Made by a program: the position numbers and the translations under genes
Source: Imbricaverruca yamaguchii
Taxonomy: Eukaryota; Arthropoda; Thecostraca; Neoverrucidae
Direction: 5' to 3'
Length of the DNA: 64,000 nt
Assembly: GCA_034440575.1 (NCBI GenBank)
Contig: JAOTOL010001545.1
Location: forward strand, 496,001-560,000
In this document: positions 57,928 to 64,000 of the stretch, in pieces
Position numbering within the stretch: position 1 is the stretch's first letter
Layout: the number at the start of each line of letters is the position of its first letter
Notes under the pieces: model-generated
The model's database searches: none
Seen by the model: the letters and a program-made list of their open reading frames with translations, nothing else
Told to the model about the DNA's origin: nothing

Positions 57928-58850
57928 TGAGCACTGCGGGATGTCTGCCGGCCCGCCCACCCCAGGTGGACACTGCGGGATGTCTGTCGGTCCCGCCCAC
58001 CCCAGGTGGACACTGCGGGATGTCTGTCGGTCCTGCCCACCACAGGTGGACACTGCGGGATGTCTGTCGGTCCTGCCCACCCCAGGTGGACACTGCGGGA
58101 TCTCTGTCGGTCCCGCCCACCCCAGGTGGACACTGCGGGATGTCTGTCGGTCCTGCCCACCCCAGGTGGACACTGCGGGATCTCTGTCGGTCCCGCCCAC
58201 CCCAGGTGGACACTGCGGGATGTCTGTCGGTCCTGCCCACCCCAGGTGGACACTGCGGGATGTCTGCCGGCCCGCCCACCACAGGTGGACACTGCGGGAT
58301 CTCTGCCGGCCCGCCCACCCCAGGTGGACACTGCGGGATGTCTGTCGGTCCCGCCCACCCCAGGTGGACACTGCGGGATGTCTGTCGGTCCTGCCCACCC
58401 CAGGTGGACACTGCGGGATCTCTGTCGGTCCCGCCCACCCCAGGTGGACACTGCGGGATCTCTGCCGGCCCGCCCACCCCAGGTGGACACTGCGGGATGT
58501 CTGTCGGTCCTGCCCACCCCAGGTGGACACTGCGGGATGTCTGTCGGTCCTGCCCACCACAGGTGGACACTGCGGGATCTCTGCCGGCCCGCCCACCCCA
58601 GGTGGACACTGCGGGATGTCTGTCGGTCCTGCCCACCACAGGTGGACACTGCGGGATCTCTGTCGGTCCCGCCCACCCCAGGTGGACACTGCGGGATGTC
58701 TGTCGGTCCCGCCCACCCCAGGTGGACACTGCGGGATGTCTGTCGATCCTGCCCGCCCCAGGTGGACACTGCGGGATGTCTGTCGGCCCGCCCACCCCAG
58801 GTGGACACTGCGGGATCTCTTCCGAACCCGCCCACCCCAGGTCAGCACTG
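57928..58850. repeat. 40-bp minisatellite, about 23 copies
   Basis: The unit is caggtggacactgcgggatg plus tctgtcggtcccgcccaccc, with gtctgt/ctctgc, tcccgcc/tcctgcc and ggcccgcc variants. Confidence 0.97.
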
Positions 58851-59744
58851 CGGGATCTCTGTAGGTCCCGCCCACTCGGCACCACCTATTGGTCCTTAAA
58901 CGAAGGTCGCAGAAACCGACCTCTGCCATCTGGGTCAGAAACGTCACAGTATGAAACTGGGGAGTCGGTACAGGATAGCGAAGAAACACGTCTCTTTAAC
59001 ATCGGCCAGTTTCTTTATTGAGATCTGTCTTGTACGGTTGCATTACAAGTAACGATCTCGGACGGGTTTCATGCCATTCACTTCCAAAAACACGCTCTGT
59101 CGCGCATGCAGTCGCCATGTCTTGGCGACATGAGGCGATATGAACAATTCAGTTCCACACGACTGAGCAGTTTGATATAATTATCTTGAGGCACTAACAT
59201 TTTTACAGACACTAACACTAACAGTCAAGTTACTGACACTTGACCAGTGACCAGCTTTGGACCCAGTCGACCTGCCTCACGCGCCATGCTCTGCGGACAA
59301 TTTCGCTGCGTGGACCAAAGCCCGCGCGCCAGGCCTGGCGCTGCTCACGGAGAATTCCAGCATGCACCCTTGGTCCCGACGCCCCCAGAGGGCCGCTGCT
59401 CTGCTGCTCTGGTGCGGATCATTGCGGCAATAGGGCGCATCCGTCGGATCCTGCTGACGCAACTGGCCACAGCGGGAGACGCCGCGCCGCGGGTGGCCGA
59501 AACGTCCACCGTCCGGCCCAGGTTCGGCAATGTTCGAAGGAGGCTCCGCTAAACGATGGATCTGGCTTGGTCTAGTGTCCAGTCAACCTTCGGCTCAATT
59601 TCGGATCGGGCTTGAATCCAGCTGCGGCCGAGCTCGGATGCAGCCCTGGTCCGGGTCGGATCCTACTCGGATCCGCTGTGATCTGGTTCTGCCCGCTCCG
59701 GATCCACGTGTGGCCCAGTTTGGACACAGTCCCGCCGTGTCCGG
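58851..59744. other. Unique sequence, nothing recognised
   Basis: Frames at 59240-59580 are short and composition-driven. Confidence 0.5.
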
Positions 59745-60760
59745 CTCCAGTTCAGACCCAGCTGGGTCCGGTCCGGTCCCGCCGTGTCCGGGTCCAGTTC
59801 AGACCCAGCTGGGTCCGGTCCGGTCCCGCCGTGTCCGGCTCCAGTTCAGACCCAGCTGGGTCCAGTCCGGTCCCGCCGTGTCCGGGTCCAGTTCAGACCC
59901 AGCTGGGTCCAGTCCGGTCCCGCCGTGTCCGGGTCCAGTTCAGACCCAGCTGGGTCCGGTCCGGTCCCGCCGTGTCCGGCTCCAGTTCAGGCCCAGCTGG
60001 GTCCAGTCCAGTCCCGCCGTGTCCGGGTCCAGTTCAGGCCCAGCTGGGTCCAGTCCGGTCCCGCCGTGTCCGGCTCCAGTTCAGACCCAGCTGGGTCCGG
60101 TCCGGTCCCGCCGTGTCCGGCTCCAGTTCAGACCCAGCTGGGTCCGGTCCGGTCCCGCCGTGTCCGGGTCCAGTTCAGGCCCAGCTGGGTCCAGTCCGGT
60201 CCCGCCGTGTCCGGGCCCAGTTCAGGCCCAGCTGGGTCCAGTCCAGTCCCGCCGTGTCCGGGCCCAGTTCAGGCCCAGCTGGGTCCAGTCCGGTCCCGCC
60301 GTGTCCGGCTCCAGTTCAGGCCCAGCTGGGTCCAGTCCGGTCCCGCCGTGTCCGGGTCCAGTTCAGGCCCAGCTGGGTCCAGTCCGGTCCCGCCGTGTCC
60401 GGGTCCAGTTCAGGCCCAGCTGGGTGCGCCGCGGGTGGGCCAGCTGGGTCCAGTCCAGTCCCGCCGTGTCCGGGCTCCAGTTCAGGCCCAGCTGGGTCCA
60501 GTCCGGTCCCGCCGTGTCCGGCTCCAGTTCAGGCCCAGCTGGGTCCGGTCCGGTCCCGCCGTGTCCGGGTCCAGTTCAGACCCAGCTGGGTCCGGTCCGG
60601 TCCGCCGTGTCCGGTCCAGTTCAGGCCCAGCTGGGTGGTCGGGGGGCCCAGCTGGGTCCGGTCCGGTCCCGCCGTGTCCGGGCCCAGTTCAGGCCCAGCT
60701 GGGTCCAGTCCGGTCCCGCCGTGTCCGGGTCCAGTTCAGGCCCAGCTGGGTCCAGTCCAG
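59745..60760. repeat. 47-bp minisatellite, about 21 copies
   Basis: The unit is gtccagttcagacccagctg, ggtccggtccggtcccgccg and tgtccgg, with agacc/aggcc and ggtcc/gctcc/ggccc variants. Near 60424 and 60635 the array is interrupted by short GC-rich inserts. The preceding 59570-59745 has looser related units. Confidence 0.97.
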
Positions 60761-60899
60761 TCCACGCTGGCACAGCGCGCTGTGTTGGTGGCTGGCTGGG
60801 CGTGCGGGCAGTTCTCAGCGGGGTATGGCTAACGAGGGGCGTTTTTGTAAGCGGCACCTTGGGGCGGCAAAGCGACTGAACAGGAGAGGGGTCCCGTTA

Positions 60900-60972
60900 G
60901 TTGTGGCTGTGTTTATGGTTGTGGTTGTGGTTGTCGTTGTGGTTGTGGTTATGGTTATGGTTATGGTTATGG
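60900..60972. repeat. 6-bp GTGGTT/ATGGTT repeat
   Basis: gtggttgtggtt changing to atggttatggtt. Confidence 0.93.
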
Positions 60973-61224
60973 TGACACGAGCCTGTATTCTTTTAATTTT
61001 GTCGATTACTGTTTCGAATATACATTTGTATTTGTGCATCCTCTTTTTACTGATAATGTTCAATACATTTAATCTTCCCAGCACGCGTCTACGCGGGTTC
61101 TAAATGCAAGTGTATTTGTCCACCAGATGGAAATACTGAATACGGAGCGTATGAAACCTGCACATTTGGATGTGTTACAATATTTGCGTTACAATATTTC
61201 GGCTTTATAATGAAACTGAGCAAA

Positions 61225-61270
61225 CGCATACGCACGCGCACACGCACACGCACACGCGCATGCACGCGCA
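61225..61270. repeat. CGCACA microsatellite
   Basis: acgcacacgcacacgc units. Confidence 0.85.
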
Positions 61271-61495
61271 CGAGCAGACACATTCCATACAAACGTCTGT
61301 AGCAGAATTAAATCAGGAACCCCTAAATGTGCTGTGTCAGCATTACTAGTGCCTGATCAAAATGCATGGCACAAATAGCTCGATTTGTGGTCGTCAATTT
61401 ATTGCCTACTGTCCAAATATACCAATGAAATAAGGAGCATCTGGTGGCATGACGAATAACTGAAGCGAAACCGGGGTCCGAGATCCGGGATCCGG

Positions 61496-61700
61496 GGTGG
61501 TGGTAGCTCGGGCGGTAGATCGTTGAACTCTCGATCCTGGAGTCGTTGGCTCGAATCCCCCAGCCGACGGTAGTACCGGGTCCATCAGCGACCAATCGAC
61601 GCGAGAGGTTCGCGACGCTATACGCCCCAGCAGGTTAGGGTGATGGTCGCCAGTAGTTTCAGACGTGTGACGGTCCGACATGTTAGTGCCGAATGTTGCA
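61496..61700 (+). mobile_element. tRNA-derived SINE, family C
   Basis: The head ggtggtggtagctcgggcgg has A-box-like tagctcgggcgg and B box GGCTCGAATCC about 45 nt later, closing cccccagcc, which pairs with the start as in a tRNA acceptor end. The body continues ccgacggtagtaccggg to about 61700. The tail end is not sharp. Confidence 0.7.
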
Positions 61701-61711
61701 TCCGCGTACTG

Positions 61712-61925
61712 TTGACGTAACAGTATCGGATTGTGAGAAGAGCGTCAGGACAACAGTATCAGATGGTAAGAAGAGCACCACGTCAACAGTGTTAAACAGT
61801 GAAAAAGCGCCACGTCAACAATATCGGACAGTGAGAAAGCGACATGCGCTTATAGTGAAGATTGTGTCATGTGCCGATAGAGAAATGCTGGACAGTGCAA
61901 AGAGCGTCAGGTCAGCAGTGCCAAA
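61712..61925. repeat. ~33-bp degenerate repeat, about five copies
   Basis: Units contain aacagtatcggacagtgaga and agagcgtcacgtc. Confidence 0.8.
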
Positions 61926-62027
61926 AATACACTTTTTCTGTCCGCCAGCTTAGTGCACCAGCGCTGGCGAAGTAGCTGTGGCCCGGCAGGCAGGTGTAGT
62001 CTGTCAAAGCGCCCACTCCAAAAAAGT

Positions 62028-62095
62028 TGGTTAGTTAGTTGTTAGGGTTTTAGTGCGCATCAACTGCAGTGGTTACACAGCGCCCGTCCCATTGC
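62028..62095 (+). mobile_element. Hairpin-core dispersed repeat, family F, copy 4
   Basis: ttggttagttagttgttagg, gttttagtgcgcatcaactg, cagtggttacacagcgcccg: the same order of motifs as at 48806. Confidence 0.6.
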
Positions 62096-62212
62096 AGAGA
62101 AAGAAGCCTCGAAGATGTGTCGGAGTGCCGAAGCAGTGTTTGGCGAGCGTGGTGCACGAAGTGCCGGAAATGCACGGCGACAGGGTGAGCCGCTCTGTGT
62201 GCGCTTTCGGAC

Positions 62213-62695
62213 CGACAACGGAGCCCCGTGGGGCGCTACAACTGCAGTCTGACCAGCGGCGCCAGCGCCCACAACGGAGCCCCGCGGGCGCCACAATCGT
62301 GCCGGCTGCAGATTGACAGGCGGCGCTAGCGCCCACAACGGAGCCCCGCGGGCGCCACAATCGTGCCGGCTGCAGTCTGACCAGCGGCGCTAGCGCCCAC
62401 AACGGAGCCCCGTGGGGGCTACAACTGCAGTCTGACCAGCGGCGCCAGCGCCCACAACGGAGCGTCGCGGGCGCCACAATCATGCCGGCTGCGGATTGAC
62501 AGGCGGCGCTAGCGCCCACAACGGAGCCCCGCGGGCGCCACAATCGTGCCGGCTGCAGTCTGACCAGCGGCGCTAGCGCCCCCAACGGAGCCCCGCGGGC
62601 GCCACAATCGTGCCGGCTGCAGTCTGACCAGGGACGCTAGCGCCCCCAACTGAGCCCCGCGGGCGACGTCACTACTGTTCCGGCTATAGTGTGAC
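62213..62695. repeat. ~62-bp minisatellite, about eight copies
   Basis: The unit is acaacggagccccgcgggcg, ccacaatcgtgccggctgca, gtctgaccagcggcgctagc and gccc. A shorter form lacks the catcgtgccgg part. Confidence 0.95.
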
Positions 62696-63804
62696 CAGCG
62701 GCGCCAGAGGCCCCATACAGGTCAGACACGTTCCGGTTCACACCCCAATTGCGGCCTGCAGAGCTGCATGTCGCCAGGCCGCGTGGCGGTGTCGCGTTCT
62801 TATCGAGCTGCACGAGTCGGAACGAGTGCGGCTGCAGCTCCCTCAGCGTGCTCGTGCCGCCACGATACGGGCGGAGCAGGAACGGGAACGGATCGAACGT
62901 CCATATTTGAGACCGCTCCGCCGTGATAGCTGCCGTGTTTTCGGCTTTCGCCTAGTCACGCAGCCTCGTTTCACCTTAATCACATGAGAAAATCCAGGCT
63001 GCTACAGTGCATGACGGTGGTTCAGCTACAGGAGAAGATAAGCTCACGGTATATGGTGATATTTATAGTTCCAAATCCCACACGAAGCGTGGCCAAACAC
63101 CTTGCACGCCACCTCTGAACCCCTTCCCTCCTCCATACTCTCTCCACCGTCCTTGTTTATAGGTCCCATTGGTAAAACTCTTCCCCTGCTCAATTAGACC
63201 GGAGCAATTTTTTGGCACGACTAGGGAAGCGCTTTTGACAGCTGTAAAACTTCCAGTATCAATTAAATCAGCGTCTTTGAAGGGCACTCCAAAACACAGG
63301 CTGGGTGGCGATAGCCAAAAGCGACGCTCCGTAGATCGCTTGCCTGGACAGTGATGAGTGATTACTACCTTAACGTTCCCCGTTCTGTGTGCCAGCATTG
63401 CTCTTTAACACCGACAAAAATTCTTCCTTCACACCATGTACCAACATTTTGCCCTCTACACCCCAAATCAGCACCGTCTTCTACCCGTCAGACCAATAAG
63501 TATCCCGCGAACGATCATTATGCCAGCTAACTGTGACAAATACCACAGCTGCGCCCCAGAGGAGATCAGCATACCCGGGGAATATATAATGAGTCAGACG
63601 TGCGCGGCCAGGTTTTCTGGTGCCTCGTTATCTGTCAACGCCCTCAATTTGGTTGACGCAAATCGGACGATGAATAAACATCATATAGCTACCTTCTGAG
63701 TTCATAGCGGCGTGCAACGCCGCTTTGCCCGGCATTTGTCTGTGAGCGAACGCACCGACGACGGCAGATGACGTGTGACCTTCAGGTCACAACCGCGATC
63801 CATC
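62696..63804. other. Unique sequence, nothing recognised
   Basis: Unassigned frames at 62691-62987 (plus), 63063-63398 (minus) and 63436-63699 (plus), without known domains. Confidence 0.45.
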
Positions 63805-64000
63805 AGGGCGTGGCTGGGCAAGGCGGACCAGGTGGAGTCAGGTGTGGCGGGTATGGCGGACCAGGTGGAGTCAGGTGTGGCGGGTATGGCGGACCAGGTG
63901 GAGTCAGGTGACGCGGGTATGGCGGACCAGGTGGAGTCAGGTGTGGCGGGTATGGCGGACCAGGTGGAGTCAGGTGTGGCGGGTATGGCGGACCAGGAGT
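63805..64000. repeat. 33-bp minisatellite running off the window
   Basis: The unit is caggtggagtcaggtgtggc plus gggtatggcggac, about six copies, with the last incomplete at the window end. Confidence 0.96.

Noticed and set aside
61630..61645. Telomere-like ttaggg
   Set aside because: Single occurrence inside a SINE; no tandem telomeric array in the window.

Overview
This is a piece of animal nuclear genome, most likely from an invertebrate. There are no operons, Shine-Dalgarno sites or long unique reading frames. The supportable coding sequence consists of short exons with spliceosomal signals (CTGAC branch points, pyrimidine tracts, GTGAGT/GTATGT/GTCAGT donors). They are separated by kilobases of sequence dominated by minisatellites, tRNA-derived SINEs, small inverted-repeat elements and a decayed CR1/Jockey-type LINE. 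I cannot name the species; an arthropod, possibly a crustacean, would fit, but that is a guess.

Layout. (1) A minus-strand gene occupies at least 1852-15442. A 265-bp serine-rich exon (15178-15442) ends in phase 0, and a 178-bp exon (1852-2029) begins in phase 0 and encodes the core of a Ras-association (RA) domain. The 13-kb intron between them holds two SINEs, minisatellites with periods of about 24-28, 71, 17, 11 and 7 bp, a TA tract, a MITE-like element and a TATA-preceded broken ORF. (2) From 15.46 to 17 kb a 56-bp minisatellite abuts, and includes the branch point of, the 3' splice site of the serine-rich exon. (3) From 17 to 45 kb there is no recognisable gene; about twenty minisatellites are interspersed with MITE-like elements, perfect inverted repeats and a small secreted-peptide ORF (40982-41236). 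The largest arrays are the 29-bp one (41.5-43.7 kb) and the 7-bp one (44 kb). (4) At 45.95-46.81 kb lies a LINE reverse transcriptase pseudogene, directly joined to a 21-bp array that ends in an inverted unit. (5) From 47.5 to 53.3 kb there are two CpG-dense segments, several SINEs and a well-formed 93-bp minus-strand microexon (53166-53258). (6) From 53.3 to 64 kb arrays follow one after another (31, 24, ~120, 40, 47, 64 and 33 bp), and the last runs off the window.

By eye about 30 % of the window is tandem repeat. The very long open frames over the arrays (up to 762 codons) are by-products of stop-free repeat units, not genes. I found no convincing new biological system. The most interesting points are the array that has grown out of a splice-acceptor region, the poly-G-bearing MITE family, the 41-bp perfect inverted repeat, and the microexon hidden between arrays.
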